Below the pieces are notes generated by a model. The model was given only the letters and a program-made list of their open reading frames with translations, was not told the DNA's origin and did no database searches. This document shows positions 54,226-63,472 of a DNA stretch of 64,000 nt, piece after piece; the first letter of the stretch is position 1, and each line of letters opens with the position of its first letter. Source of the DNA: Tepidanaerobacter sp. GT38 (GTDB lineage: Bacteria; Bacillota; Thermosediminibacteria; Thermosediminibacterales; Tepidanaerobacteraceae). The stretch lies in NCBI RefSeq assembly GCF_021991635.1, contig NZ_JAFFJA010000013.1:1-64000 (forward strand), in the 5' to 3' direction. Both the position numbers and the translations under genes were made by a program.

Positions 54226-55176
54226 TTATTCCTGTGCCAATTTGGTCTTAAATTGACTAACCAGTGAATCAAGCTGTAGGCTTATTCGATTTAGCATTTT
54301 GGCATTGTGTTTTATTTCCTTTATAAATTCCTTTTGAACTGTGGGATCCATCTGATCAATTTCTTCTGTACGATGGACTATAAGTTTGGAAGAAGCACTC
54401 ATTTCTGTTACGGCATCTTTTATAGAAGCAAAAAGCACGCCTAATTGATCGCTCATAATATTAAAGGATTGAGCTAAACGTCCCATCTCGTCGTTTCTTT
54501 CAAGGTCAAGCCTTTGGGAAAAGTCGCCTATGGAAACTTTTTCAGTAGCACTCATTATATCCTTCACAGGCTTTGCAACAAACTTTTCCACTATCAAGCG
54601 GGCTGCAACGAGCCCTATTACAACAGTTGCTACAAATAAGTATATTAGACTGCGCATGCTTTTTTGAAGATGCTCCACTGTAGGCTTAAAATCTACTAGT
54701 ATCTGCATATAACCTACGGTAGTCCCTAGCTCATCTAAAACAGGAGAACTAAAAACAAAAGCTGTAATTTCACCTTTTTCGTTTCTTATAGAGCTAAGTT
54801 TTTTTTCTTCGGCTTTTACGTAAGTATTTCTTGGAAGAATTCTTTCAGCTAAATCTCTTGGGCCACTATATTCCACAGGTTTTCCTTCCAAATCTCGGAC
54901 AATGGCTTCTATAATAAACCCGTCCGTTCTCATGTTTCCCAGGAATTCGTCTAACACATCTAGTCTATGGAACTTTAATGAATCTCGTGCTACTGGATTT
55001 ATGGAATTTATGGAAGTCCAGCCTCTTTCGATGACATTTTGTGTCATTATATTTCTATCCTTAATGAAAAATAAAAAGGCGACCGAGCCCATTAGAAAAA
55101 TTATTAACAATGTGAAAGCAAGACTTAACCTGAAGGTTAGAGAAAAGCCTTTATCGATTTTTAAAACTCTTGCCAT
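54226..55176 (-). CDS. HAMP-domain membrane sensor lacking an output kinase
   Basis: About 316 residues: TM1 (about 15-35), an extracytoplasmic CACHE-like domain (about 36-175), TM2 (about 180-200), HAMP (about 200-255: KPVKDIMSATEKVSIGDFSQRL, DEMGRLAQSFN), and a short coiled C-terminus. No kinase, cyclase or methyl-accepting output. ATG 55176 behind GAGAGGATG is preferred to 55203. It lies between DUF192 and degS, so it may signal to the cytosolic DegS through helix contacts. Confidence 0.85.
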   Translation of the reverse strand: MARVLKIDKGFSLTFRLSLAFTLLIIFLMGSVAFLFFIKDRNIMTQNVIERGWTSINSINPVARDSLKFHRLDVLDEFLGNMRTDGFIIEAIVRDLEGKPVEYSGPRDLAERILPRNTYVKAEEKKLSSIRNEKGEITAFVFSSPVLDELGTTVGYMQILVDFKPTVEHLQKSMRSLIYLFVATVVIGLVAARLIVEKFVAKPVKDIMSATEKVSIGDFSQRLDLERNDEMGRLAQSFNIMSDQLGVLFASIKDAVTEMSASSKLIVHRTEEIDQMDPTVQKEFIKEIKHNAKMLNRISLQLDSLVSQFKTKLAQE

Positions 55177-55189
55177 ATTTATCATCCTC

Positions 55190-55537
55190 TCAATTAAATA
55201 CAATGTAATCTCCGATTTCTGTGCCTGTAGCTAAACTCACACCTGCATTAAGCTCTAAAACTTTTTTTGCACCTTTAACTATGGGACCGATGCGATAGGG
55301 GGGAAGGGAATGTAGGATTCGGCAAACCCTGTTTTGATGGTCCAAAAATATTACGTCAATAGAATAGCGCATAAAAAAAGTATGAATGGAAGAACAGGGT
55401 ATTATAAGTAATCCTGTATCATTTTCTAAATCTGCGGTCCCAATCAATCCCTTCAATCTGTAAAAAAAGTTGTCAGCAATGTATAGTTTTTTCGCAAGAA
55501 CAGTGCCCTTATCTAAGTTGATTACCAAAAAAGTCAC
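55190..55537 (-). CDS. DUF192 family protein
   Basis: A 115-residue DUF192 protein: LAKKLYIADNFFYRLKGLIGT at the start, GLLIIPCSSIHTFFMRYSIDVIFLD in the middle and VLELNAG near the end. Function unknown. It sits 3 bp after tadC and overlaps or abuts the HAMP gene. DUF192 genes recur in Tad loci of Firmicutes, so a pilus-related role is suggested by context only. Confidence 0.85.
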   Translation of the reverse strand: MTFLVINLDKGTVLAKKLYIADNFFYRLKGLIGTADLENDTGLLIIPCSSIHTFFMRYSIDVIFLDHQNRVCRILHSLPPYRIGPIVKGAKKVLELNAGVSLATGTEIGDYIVFN

Positions 55538-55540
55538 CCC

Positions 55541-56467
55541 TCACTTTGCAAAAACCCGCATGATTTGAATGATAGCCGGTCCAAGTAAAACTATGAAAAT
55601 GGCGGGAAAGACAAAAAACACCATTGGAACTAACATTTTAACTGGAGCTTTCATGGCCTGTTCTTCAACCCGTTGGCGGCGTTTTTGCCTCACGTCCCTT
55701 GCCTGAAGTCGCATAACATTTCCAATGCTAATACCTAATTGTTCAGCCATAATTATGGAACCGACAAAGTTAGAAAAATCATCTACGGCTAAACGGTCAG
55801 CCATATCTCTCAATGCATTCTTCCGTGGTTTCCCCATACTTATTTCCTGTAAAACTATGTAAAGCTCATCTGCTAATACGCCTTTAGATTTTTCCACAAC
55901 TTTTTTTAATGCCCCATCAAAACCTAATCCAGCTTCTATACACACGGTCAGCAGATCCAAAATTTCAGGCAGCTCCTTACAGACTTGCTCCTTTCTTTGC
56001 CGGATCATGGAATTTATAAACAAATCAGGGAGGAGCCAGCCAAATGCAATTCCGGCTATTATCATTACGAAAGTTTGGGGACCGGAGCTGCCGGAACCTT
56101 GCATTAACAGCCTGACACAAAAGGCCACAAGACAGGATAACAAGTATTTTATCACCATGACTTCCCTTGGAAGTAGATTATAGGGATTTCCAGCTTCGTT
56201 TAACCTCTTGGCCAATACTTCTTCATTAAAGGCGGGAATGTATTTTATAAGTACCCCGAAAATTGATGACAGCAAAGGTCTAATAAATCGGGTATAAAGG
56301 GAAAAAGAAAGCTCCCGCTGGCGTATAGGAACGGGTTCTTCGGGGCCGACCACATTTGTGACCCGTTCTTTGATTTTCATTTTTTCACGTTCTATTGATT
56401 GAAAAATATATAGGACTAAAGCAAAAACCGCACCAAATACGGTTGTTAAATTAAATAGCATTACCAT
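55541..56467 (-). CDS. tadC: Tad secretion system inner-membrane protein TadC (T2SSF)
   Basis: A 308-residue protein with about four helices and a GspF-type domain in the centre (CIEAGLGFDGALKKVVEKSKG, EISMGKPRKNALRDMADRL, IIMAEQLGISIGNVMRLQ). It forms the assembly platform together with TadB. RBS within a short gap after tadB. Confidence 0.9.
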   Translation of the reverse strand: MVMLFNLTTVFGAVFALVLYIFQSIEREKMKIKERVTNVVGPEEPVPIRQRELSFSLYTRFIRPLLSSIFGVLIKYIPAFNEEVLAKRLNEAGNPYNLLPREVMVIKYLLSCLVAFCVRLLMQGSGSSGPQTFVMIIAGIAFGWLLPDLFINSMIRQRKEQVCKELPEILDLLTVCIEAGLGFDGALKKVVEKSKGVLADELYIVLQEISMGKPRKNALRDMADRLAVDDFSNFVGSIIMAEQLGISIGNVMRLQARDVRQKRRQRVEEQAMKAPVKMLVPMVFFVFPAIFIVLLGPAIIQIMRVFAK

Positions 56468-56478
56468 GACAATGCCCC

Positions 56479-57444
56479 CTAAAACTGTATATCCACAATT
56501 CTCTTTATAATCATAAGGCCTATTATTTGACCTAGAACAGCAAAAGTGAGCATTATAAGACCCGTCTTAGTTGTAAAAAGCTCCATAATATATCCCGGAT
56601 TTGCAGTAAACATAAAAGCCAGTAGCAAAACCGGCAAAAGCCCTATTATTAAACCTGATATACGACCTTGGGCGGTAAGAGTTCTAATTTCCCCTTTTAT
56701 ACGAATACGTTCCCTAACTGCTGCGGCAATATTGTCTAAGACCTCTGCCAAATTTCCGCCTACCTGCCTTTGTATGAGTACTGCAGTAATAATAAGGTCC
56801 AGGTCGTCGCTGTTTACTCTTTTTGCTAAATTTAAAAGGGCTGTTTCTGTTGTTGCACCCAGGTTGATTTCCGCAATGGTCCTGTTGAATTCTTTTTTTA
56901 TTGGATCTGATAGTTCTTTACTTACCATATCCATACTTTGAATGAAGCTAAAGCCTGATCGAAGTGAATTTGACATGATGGTAAGGGCATCGCCGATTTG
57001 AGAATTGAAACTATCAAGCCTTCTTTGGCGCGTAGAGCTTACTATAACAAAAGGTATGATTGCGCCAGTAATGCCCGCAATAATTGACAACAACAACTTT
57101 AATGTCAGGGTAAAAAACACCAGTGTAGTTCCTATGGATATTGCCATTACCATTGCTACAAATTCACTGCCTCGAAGTAATATATCTGCTTCTTCAAGTT
57201 TTTTGTCGATATTTTTTCCAAGTTTCTTGGTAATGGAAAAATCGCCAGCTCTTGTCAGTATGCGCCTGAGGAAATCCTTTCCAGATGCCGGCGTTTTTTT
57301 GGATTTCGTAGCGTTTTCCTCTCCGGCAAATCTTTTTATTCTGGTTACGATCAACCTTTCATCGGAATTTCGGATAATATCAATTCCTAAAATCAATAAA
57401 GCTACTGAAGAAAAAACAAGTATGCATATTGAATAAAGATCCAT
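56479..57444 (-). CDS. tadB: Tad secretion system inner-membrane protein TadB (T2SSF)
   Basis: A 321-residue membrane protein with four to five helices and a T2SSF domain (LRSGFSFIQSMDMVSKEL, INLGATTETALLNLAKRV, ITAVLIQRQVGGNLAEVLDNIA). Partner of TadC. It starts 11 bp after tadA ends. Confidence 0.9.
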   Translation of the reverse strand: MDLYSICILVFSSVALLILGIDIIRNSDERLIVTRIKRFAGEENATKSKKTPASGKDFLRRILTRAGDFSITKKLGKNIDKKLEEADILLRGSEFVAMVMAISIGTTLVFFTLTLKLLLSIIAGITGAIIPFVIVSSTRQRRLDSFNSQIGDALTIMSNSLRSGFSFIQSMDMVSKELSDPIKKEFNRTIAEINLGATTETALLNLAKRVNSDDLDLIITAVLIQRQVGGNLAEVLDNIAAAVRERIRIKGEIRTLTAQGRISGLIIGLLPVLLLAFMFTANPGYIMELFTTKTGLIMLTFAVLGQIIGLMIIKRIVDIQF

Positions 57445-57455
57445 GTTTTCGACCC

Positions 57456-58823
57456 CTAAAATAGATTATTTGCAAATACCTCCACCGGCAGTTTATAGCC
57501 GCTTACTTCTAACCGATCGATAAATTTAGGCCTCATTCCTGTTGATCTAAATTCTCCAATAACCCTGCCGTCCTCATCTACACCGGTTTGCTTAAAATAA
57601 AACAAATCTTGTAGCACAATCACATCACCTTCCATATTTTGCACTTCAGTAATATGTGTAATGCGGCGGGAACCATCCCTTAAACGGCTTTGATGTATAA
57701 TAAGATCTATTGCCGATGCTATCTGTTCCCGGATCGCTCTTATAGGAAGATCCATGCCTGCCATTAATACCATGGTTTCAAGCCTCGAAAGCATGTCCCT
57801 GGGGGAATTGGCGTGGCCCGTTGTAAGGGAGCCGTCGTGGCCGGTATTCATGGCCTGCAGCATATCCAGAGCCTCTCCGCTTCGGACTTCGCCGACAATT
57901 ATCCGGTCTGGCCTCATGCGAAGAGCGTTTCTCACAAGATCCCGAATGGTAATGGCTCCTTTACCTTCGATGTTGGGCGGCCGGCTCTCCAGGGTTACCA
58001 CATGAGGCTGGTGCAACTGCAGCTCTGCAGCATCTTCGATAGTTATAATTCTTTCCGAAGGGGAGATAAAGGACGAAAGGACGTTTAGAGTAGTCGTTTT
58101 ACCGCTGCCAGTTCCTCCGGATACTACAATGTTTAACCTGCTTTTGACACAAGCCTCTAAAAACTGGGCCATTTCGGGCGTTAAAGTATTAAATCGGATC
58201 AGATCTTCCATGGTCAAAGGATCTGCAGAAAACTTTCTTATGGTAATAACGGGCCCTATCAGGGAAAGGGGAGGAATTATTGCGTTTACGCGTGAACCAT
58301 CAGGAAGTCTCGCGTCTACCATAGGCATACTCTCATCGATGCGCCTGCCCAGGGGTGATACGATCCTGTCAATAATATTCATAACGTGGGCCTCATCCCT
58401 GAAAAACACCCCGGTTAATTCTATTTTCCCGTTTCGCTCAACGTACACATTGTCAGGCCCGTTAACCATTATTTCGCTGATTTCCGGATCAGAAAGTAGA
58501 GGTGTTATGGGCCCGTATCCCATAATTTCATCAAAGAGCTCATCGGCGATTCTCATGCGATCCAGGCGGGGAATATGATCTGCTCCGCTTTCAATATTTT
58601 CGTTAACGAGTTTTTCTATATAGTCCCTTACGTACTTTTTATCATCTCGCTCAGGAGACTTTAAATTTTTCAGTTCTTCTATAATTTTTTCATGTAATTC
58701 TTCTTTAATATGACCATAAGGGTCTCTAGTTAATGAAGTAAGGGTTTGCCCTTGTTCATATATAGCGCTTTCAGCATATTTTTTCGTCTGTTCAAGCTTT
58801 TTTAGCAATGACATATTGGTCAC
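57456..58823 (-). CDS. tadA: Tad pilus assembly ATPase TadA (CpaF)
   Basis: A 455-residue secretion ATPase. Walker [16 protein letters not shown] near 230, Asp box [12 protein letters not shown], Walker B region [17 protein letters not shown] near 305, His box [13 protein letters not shown] near 325. The N-terminal domain binds TadZ/CpaE. Powers pilus extension and probably retraction in this single-ATPase system. Confidence 0.95.
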   Translation of the reverse strand: MTNMSLLKKLEQTKKYAESAIYEQGQTLTSLTRDPYGHIKEELHEKIIEELKNLKSPERDDKKYVRDYIEKLVNENIESGADHIPRLDRMRIADELFDEIMGYGPITPLLSDPEISEIMVNGPDNVYVERNGKIELTGVFFRDEAHVMNIIDRIVSPLGRRIDESMPMVDARLPDGSRVNAIIPPLSLIGPVITIRKFSADPLTMEDLIRFNTLTPEMAQFLEACVKSRLNIVVSGGTGSGKTTTLNVLSSFISPSERIITIEDAAELQLHQPHVVTLESRPPNIEGKGAITIRDLVRNALRMRPDRIIVGEVRSGEALDMLQAMNTGHDGSLTTGHANSPRDMLSRLETMVLMAGMDLPIRAIREQIASAIDLIIHQSRLRDGSRRITHITEVQNMEGDVIVLQDLFYFKQTGVDEDGRVIGEFRSTGMRPKFIDRLEVSGYKLPVEVFANNLF

Positions 58824-58835
58824 TCCTGATTTAAA

Positions 58836-60056
58836 CTAAAGGCTAAACATTCTGGTTATAAAGGATCGTTTAGGTTCTCCTGCAGCTTCCTCAGCTTTAG
58901 TAATATCTAATGATTCAATCAGCTTGCCAATACTTTGCGCAACTTTAGTATGCTGCTGACTCATGACAAAAGGCACGCCCTTATTAATAGCGTTTTTCAC
59001 GGTTTTAAAATCCTCCGGAATTATAGAGGTTAAAGTAATTCCAAGGTTCTTTTCAATCTCTTTGATTTTAAGGCCTTCGGAGCTTTGCTGACTCAATACC
59101 GTCCTGATTTTTCCATCATAATTTAACGCCTTCAATATTTCCTGCGCTTTTTTGACGTGCTTCAGAGTGGTTAATTCTTGATTCAGGGTGAGTAATATTC
59201 TATCACTGGCTTCTAAGACATTTAAATTTATATCGGTATAAACCGGTGCTGTGTCGATGATTATATATTCGTAATTATCTTTTAAGATCTTTAACAGCTG
59301 TTCTACGTGTTCAGCTTTCACCAATTCCGCATGCTCAGGACTTAGGGGGGCAGGAAGCACCCTTAGACCTGATAAATGCTGGACTAGAAAACTTTCCACC
59401 AATTGGGTATCAAGGGTTTCTTGTTCCTGGACCATATCGGCTATAGTATTTTTGGGGTTTAAATTCAACATAACGGTCACATCTCCAGAAGTAAGGTCCA
59501 GATCTATCAAAGCAACTTTCTTCTTGTAATCCTGGGCTAAAGCTACGGCCATATTACAGGCCAGGGTAGTTTTACCCACACCACCTTTTGTGCAGAAAAA
59601 GCTGATGATTTTACCTTTTTTGACGGGGGTTGTTAAAGTTGAAACAGCCGACAAGGAAGGTGAGAGAAATATATTTCGCTTTCTCTGGCTTTCCGAAACT
59701 CTGTAAATAGCATTAGCCAGATCTTTAGATGAAAAGGGTTTTACCAGATAATCCCTTGCCCCGGCAGCCATGGCCTTCCTTAAATATTCCTGTTCTCCCT
59801 GAATAGAAATGATTATTATCGCGCACTGGGGGACATTTACCGAAATCCGCTCGGTGGCTTCTATCCCATCGACTCTCGGCATGTTTACATCCATAAGGAC
59901 TACATCTGGTTTTAACTCGCTTGCAAGTATTACTGCCTCTTCACCATCACTGGCTTCTCCCACAACCTCAATATCTTCTTCAAAGTAAAGAAGGCGTTTT
60001 ATATCTTCCCGTGTAGCGGCAATATCGTCGGCTATTAAAACGGTAATAGGTGCCAT
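58836..60056 (-). CDS. cpaE: CpaE/TadZ: receiver domain fused to ParA-like ATPase
   Basis: A 406-residue protein. N-terminal receiver (about 1-125) with a seemingly intact phosphoacceptor (VVLMDVNMPR near Asp 55) and LVKPF Lys, then MinD/ParA ATPase with CTKGGVGKTTLACN near 160, DLDLTSGDV near 190 and IIIDTAPVY. TadZ localizes the pilus machine. Most family members have a degenerate receiver, so the intact acidic pocket is notable. It precedes tadA by 12 bp. Confidence 0.9.
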   Translation of the reverse strand: MAPITVLIADDIAATREDIKRLLYFEEDIEVVGEASDGEEAVILASELKPDVVLMDVNMPRVDGIEATERISVNVPQCAIIIISIQGEQEYLRKAMAAGARDYLVKPFSSKDLANAIYRVSESQRKRNIFLSPSLSAVSTLTTPVKKGKIISFFCTKGGVGKTTLACNMAVALAQDYKKKVALIDLDLTSGDVTVMLNLNPKNTIADMVQEQETLDTQLVESFLVQHLSGLRVLPAPLSPEHAELVKAEHVEQLLKILKDNYEYIIIDTAPVYTDINLNVLEASDRILLTLNQELTTLKHVKKAQEILKALNYDGKIRTVLSQQSSEGLKIKEIEKNLGITLTSIIPEDFKTVKNAINKGVPFVMSQQHTKVAQSIGKLIESLDITKAEEAAGEPKRSFITRMFSL

Positions 60057-60068
60057 AAAAAGCCCTCC

Positions 60069-60773
60069 TTAACGCAGCAGCTGCTGAATTTTTGTAGATG
60101 AAATAGGTTGAACCTGTTTGTCATCAGGAGCTCGAAGTACCAATTGTATGCTGCCTTTTTCTAAAGCCAAAGTTATTTGTTGAGCATGTATCGGTTCTAC
60201 CATTAAAGTTACAGTTTCCAATTCTAACTTTTCAGAAACACTTGTCTGAAGACTGTTGTTTATGGCTAAGACCGGTACATTTTGGGCCAAGGTAGAAGTA
60301 TATGATTCTCGTTTGTCAGGTTCCTCTACATCAAAGGTAGCCAATACATCTACACAATCCCCTACATTGATCAAACCGTGCAATGCATTTACTTTATTGG
60401 CAGGGATCGATATAGCTCTTTTATTGGCCTCAATTTTCGCAGAAAGCCCTGCAGCCGGGTCACCTTTACTTGTGAGTTTGCTGCTTAATATCACTTCTCC
60501 GGGGAAAATATCTCCTACCGTGATTTTTCCTTCCGCATCTTTTGCGTCTACAATAGTACCCGGTAAAACATATTCTGCGGGCATTTCCTTAAAATCCAGC
60601 ATTTCCTTTGTTATAACTGTCTTAGCCCTAATATGCTGTTTTGCGACTGCTACCTGGGTATAATTTCCCGACAACTTGTATGTTTGTTTTAAATCCTCCA
60701 TATATTGAAATGTCCCAAAAGCTGCCGATAAACCTAAAACTATTGCAAGCAATAATACAAATTTATTTTTCAT
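60069..60773 (-). CDS. cpaB: Flp pilus assembly protein CpaB (RcpC-like)
   Basis: A 234-residue protein with one N-terminal helix and a SAF/CpaB domain (VVAKQHIRAKTVITKEMLDFKEMP-type block, GEVILSSKLTS, RAISIPANKVNALHGLINVGDCVDVLATF). It is extracytoplasmic and probably binds the cell wall in Gram-positives. RBS present. It is 13 bp upstream of cpaE. Confidence 0.9.
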   Translation of the reverse strand: MKNKFVLLLAIVLGLSAAFGTFQYMEDLKQTYKLSGNYTQVAVAKQHIRAKTVITKEMLDFKEMPAEYVLPGTIVDAKDAEGKITVGDIFPGEVILSSKLTSKGDPAAGLSAKIEANKRAISIPANKVNALHGLINVGDCVDVLATFDVEEPDKRESYTSTLAQNVPVLAINNSLQTSVSEKLELETVTLMVEPIHAQQITLALEKGSIQLVLRAPDDKQVQPISSTKIQQLLR

Positions 60774-60791
60774 ATAGATCTCTCCACTCGA

Positions 60792-61739
60792 TTATTCTGA
60801 AATCAATTTTGCTGCACGCAGACCGTAATTCTCCTGGTCAGGATCGATGATATATTTTATACTATCAGGAGGAACGGTCTCCAAAAAATAGCCTGTAACC
60901 CTGCTATTGTTGCCTCGACCGTTTACACCTTTCAAAAGAAATGCACCAAAACCCACTATTTTAACTTCGCTTCTGCCGCTTAAAGAACCTGGCTCATAAA
61001 TGGGCACTATCATGACCATAGGACAGTTTATGTCATAACGGTCAATGGAACATTTGGGAGTGTGCTCACAGCTGTTTATACGGTAAGTTACCCCATCGAA
61101 AGTAGGTCCCGACATGTTTCCCGGTTCGGTTTCAACCCAATCTCCAACATTTATTATGCCTTGGTAGCCGTACTTAAGGTTGTTTAAATAACTCTGGGCT
61201 CCCCTAAGATCTAAAGCAAGGGCACCATAGTTTCCGGGACCGTAATCATCGTGAGACCCGGCTTTTAACTGGTATTCCTGACCGAAGGAAAGCTCCTGAT
61301 CGGGTATGCCGAAAGGGACAACTCCTGTGGCTCCTGAAATACTGCCATAAGAAGCCACGGCCTTTCCAGCTGCGGTGCCGCTATTTATGCCTAAGATCGG
61401 GGCGAATTTAAATTCAACGGCGCGCTGAACCTCAACAGTTACTTTTGTGTTGTCTGCACTTATGCTTATAGCAGCGTCATTTGGGTCAACATTATTCATT
61501 ATCAAGTAATCTTTTGCCATCTCCCGGGTTGGGTTAACATTCGGTAGTTCCCATGCTGCAGCCAGAGCGGCAGAATCACACGCATTTTGAAGGCGGTTTC
61601 TTTCCAAAGCCAATGCCCCTATATCCACAGTCAGTGCCATAATTCCTAAAAATACTACCAATGCTGCGGCCGTTAAGACTAATACTGCACCGCTTTCATT
61701 GCGTTTGAAGTTATCAAAAAACGAGGTAAGCCTTTTCAT
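60792..61739 (-). CDS. TadG-like pseudopilin/Tad-domain protein
   Basis: A 315-residue protein with an N-terminal helix (GAVLVLTAAALVVFLGIMALTVDIG) in the Tad-like (PF13400) pattern and a large extracytoplasmic region. LERNRLQNACDSAALAAAWEL is the diagnostic after-helix block. Four Cys in the C-terminal half (CEHTPKC, CPM) may form disulfides or bind metal. It follows tadE by 0 bp. Minor pilin or tip component. Confidence 0.85.
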   Translation of the reverse strand: MKRLTSFFDNFKRNESGAVLVLTAAALVVFLGIMALTVDIGALALERNRLQNACDSAALAAAWELPNVNPTREMAKDYLIMNNVDPNDAAISISADNTKVTVEVQRAVEFKFAPILGINSGTAAGKAVASYGSISGATGVVPFGIPDQELSFGQEYQLKAGSHDDYGPGNYGALALDLRGAQSYLNNLKYGYQGIINVGDWVETEPGNMSGPTFDGVTYRINSCEHTPKCSIDRYDINCPMVMIVPIYEPGSLSGRSEVKIVGFGAFLLKGVNGRGNNSRVTGYFLETVPPDSIKYIIDPDQENYGLRAAKLISE

Positions 61740-62144
61740 TTACTCCACCCTCATAACAGCAGTTGATTTTAGTGTAACTGGATTGGGCAGTATACTTGAG
61801 ATGATGGGAGTGACCAGTTCCACATCATAAGCAACTTCTACAGTTAAGGGGACACCGGAATTTCGGGCACTTTCATTAGGCTCCAACCTGATTATGCGCA
61901 ATCTGGTATCAGCTTGATAAAGGGGTGAAGCCTCTCGAATCCGGGATATTATTTCTTCGTCGCTTTTGCCCAGGGCACCCAATCTCGCACCTTCCCTAGC
62001 TGCATTTGTTATTACTATATAGGAGTGAAAAATTCGCCCAAATTCCAAAGTGCCAAAGAGAATAAGGATAATTATCGGCAAAACCAGGGCAAGTTCAACC
62101 AGTGTTTGACCTCTCTCAGTTTTTACAAATTTTCTTATCATCAT
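61740..62144 (-). CDS. tadE: TadE-like pseudopilin
   Basis: A 134-residue protein: ERGQTLVELALVLPIIILILFGTLEFGRIFHSYIVITNAAREGAR, the TadE signature with Glu at +5 of the processed N-terminus and a single helix. It should be cleaved by the prepilin peptidase encoded just upstream. Confidence 0.9.
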   Translation of the reverse strand: MMIRKFVKTERGQTLVELALVLPIIILILFGTLEFGRIFHSYIVITNAAREGARLGALGKSDEEIISRIREASPLYQADTRLRIIRLEPNESARNSGVPLTVEVAYDVELVTPIISSILPNPVTLKSTAVMRVE

Positions 62145-62150
62145 CGGATT

Positions 62151-62660
62151 TCACCTCAGTAGATATGCAATTACTGCCCCAGCCGTAATTGCAATGCCGT
62201 AGGGAAAGGTCAGGGCAGAACTGCTATCGATAGTATCCAATATTTGCATTTTAGGTGTCCGGAAAAAAAGAGAAAGAAGTGTATAAAATACCGCTTTTAA
62301 TCGAAGGGCGAAATTTTTGCTCCTAACCATAATCGCAAGCGAAATCACTCCACCTGTAATAGCCATTGCAAGAAAGGAAATCCAAACAAATTCCGGTCCT
62401 TTAAATGCCCCAATTACTCCAAGAAGCTTTACATCTCCGGCTCCTATACCACCCATCACAAAAGGAACAAAGAGAAGGGCTATACCCGTAAGCAGCCCTT
62501 TTATGCTCTCAAAGCCCCCCTTTAAGCCATATAAGTATAAATTAAGAATGACAGCCGCAATTATGGCAGGAAATGTTACCGCATTGTAGATTTTTTTAAA
62601 TCTAATATCTGTGTAAAGACATATGAGCAAAGTTGTAAGCAGCAATATATCCGCAACCAT
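62151..62660 (-). CDS. Prepilin peptidase TadV/CpaA (A24)
   Basis: A 169-residue membrane protein with about five to six helices. The A24 aspartates are in CLYTDIRFKKIYN and GGIGAGDVKLLG. Short CpaA type without the methylase domain. Matures the Flp pilins and TadE. ATG at 62660 and a 6-bp gap to tadE. Confidence 0.9.
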   Translation of the reverse strand: MVADILLLTTLLICLYTDIRFKKIYNAVTFPAIIAAVILNLYLYGLKGGFESIKGLLTGIALLFVPFVMGGIGAGDVKLLGVIGAFKGPEFVWISFLAMAITGGVISLAIMVRSKNFALRLKAVFYTLLSLFFRTPKMQILDTIDSSSALTFPYGIAITAGAVIAYLLR

Positions 62661-62696
62661 TTAAGCCACCCTTCCTTTCGGGCTTTTTGTCAAAGG

Positions 62697-62724
62697 AGCC
62701 CTACTTAATTTTTTAAGTAGGGCT
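62697..62724. repeat. 12-bp perfect hairpin between pilin and assembly genes
   Basis: AGCCCTACTTAA / TTAAGTAGGGCT with a 4-nt loop. No T tract on the minus strand, so it is more like an mRNA processing or stability element setting pilin above machinery expression. Confidence 0.65.
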
Positions 62725-62770
62725 ACGGTGATGTGTGAGCGCTATGTATAAGTTGCCAAATAATGATTTA

Positions 62771-62932
62771 TTAAAAGCTAGACGCAACTCCGTCGATTTT
62801 TCCTGATACGGCACTCCCTAGAGTTCTAAATCCTGCAATTGTAGCCAGGACAACCAGGGCAAGAATGAAAGCGTATTCTGCCATGCCCTGGCCCTCTTGT
62901 TGGTTTAAGATGGTTATAAGGAAATTTAACAT
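62771..62932 (-). CDS. Flp-family pilin, copy 2
   Basis: A 53-residue pilin: short positive leader, EGQGMAEYAFILALVVLATIAGF with the GXXXXEY cleavage motif (cut expected after Gly14). C-terminus GKIDGVASSF. 18 bp downstream of flp copy 1. It diverges from copy 1 mainly in the N-terminal leader and helix end, so it may be a specialized or minor subunit. Weak RBS. Confidence 0.9.
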   Translation of the reverse strand: MLNFLITILNQQEGQGMAEYAFILALVVLATIAGFRTLGSAVSGKIDGVASSF

Positions 62933-62950
62933 GAGCATCTGCCACTCTAA

Positions 62951-63118
62951 CTATGGGGTTAACTCTGCGGATACCTCATCCATTTTGGCACCTATACCGG
63001 TACCGAGAGTTCTGAGTGCCCCTATTACTACAACAGCTACCAATGCAAGTATAAGTCCATATTCCGCCATACCCTGACCTTCCTGGCCTGTCCAAAGTTT
63101 TTTTACATGTTTCAACAT
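62951..63118 (-). CDS. flp: Flp-family major pilin, copy 1
   Basis: A 55-residue pilin: MLKHVKKLWTGQEGQ then GMAEYGLILALVAVVVIG. GXXXXEY motif intact (processing after Gly14). C-terminus AKMDEVSAELTP. Strong AGGAGG RBS and first gene of the operon, so it is likely the major subunit. Smaller than the usual reporting threshold for ORFs. Confidence 0.92.
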   Translation of the reverse strand: MLKHVKKLWTGQEGQGMAEYGLILALVAVVVIGALRTLGTGIGAKMDEVSAELTP

Positions 63119-63164
63119 TTTTTAAAAACCTCCTATCTTTTATTGAAATATATTTTAGTTATAT

Positions 63165-63180
63165 ATTATAAAGTTCACTT
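63165..63180 (-). promoter_or_regulatory. Candidate tad promoter and operator
   Basis: On the minus strand TATAAT (63170-63165), preceded by the palindrome AAGTGAACTT (63171-63180) just upstream. The -35 region is a poor match, suggesting activator dependence (DegU is the obvious candidate). Confidence 0.4.
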
Positions 63181-63280
63181 AAGTTTTACATGATGCAAAG
63201 GTCGGAATTATCTGATTTATGGTCCCGCCTAGTTTTGTGCCAAAAGGCCTGTCGAAATTTGGGACTTTTTTATAAAAAAT

Positions 63281-63316
63281 GCCCGAAAAGCTCTAATTAT
63301 GCTTTTCTGGCTTTTA
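63281..63316 (+). terminator. Plus-strand terminator-like hairpin
   Basis: GCCCGAAAAGC / GCTTTTCTGGC with one mismatch, followed by TTTTATT. No clear gene upstream. A second weaker hairpin TCGAGAA/TTCTCGA (63333-63353) with a delayed T tract follows. Confidence 0.45.
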
Positions 63317-63472
63317 TTGCTGTCATTACAAGTCGAGAAAAAAATCTTCTCGATTGGTGGTCTTTTTTTTTGTGAAACAACAAGGTTCTCGGGCCCTTAG
63401 AGAATCTCCTGTGTTGTAGGGTGATAGTCTTTAGCAGCGCGAGGTTGATAAGCAACACAAAAGAACAATAAT

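Noticed and set aside
63190-63375. 61-codon plus-strand ORF
   Set aside because: It runs through two hairpins, no RBS, no family similarity; likely chance in non-coding DNA.
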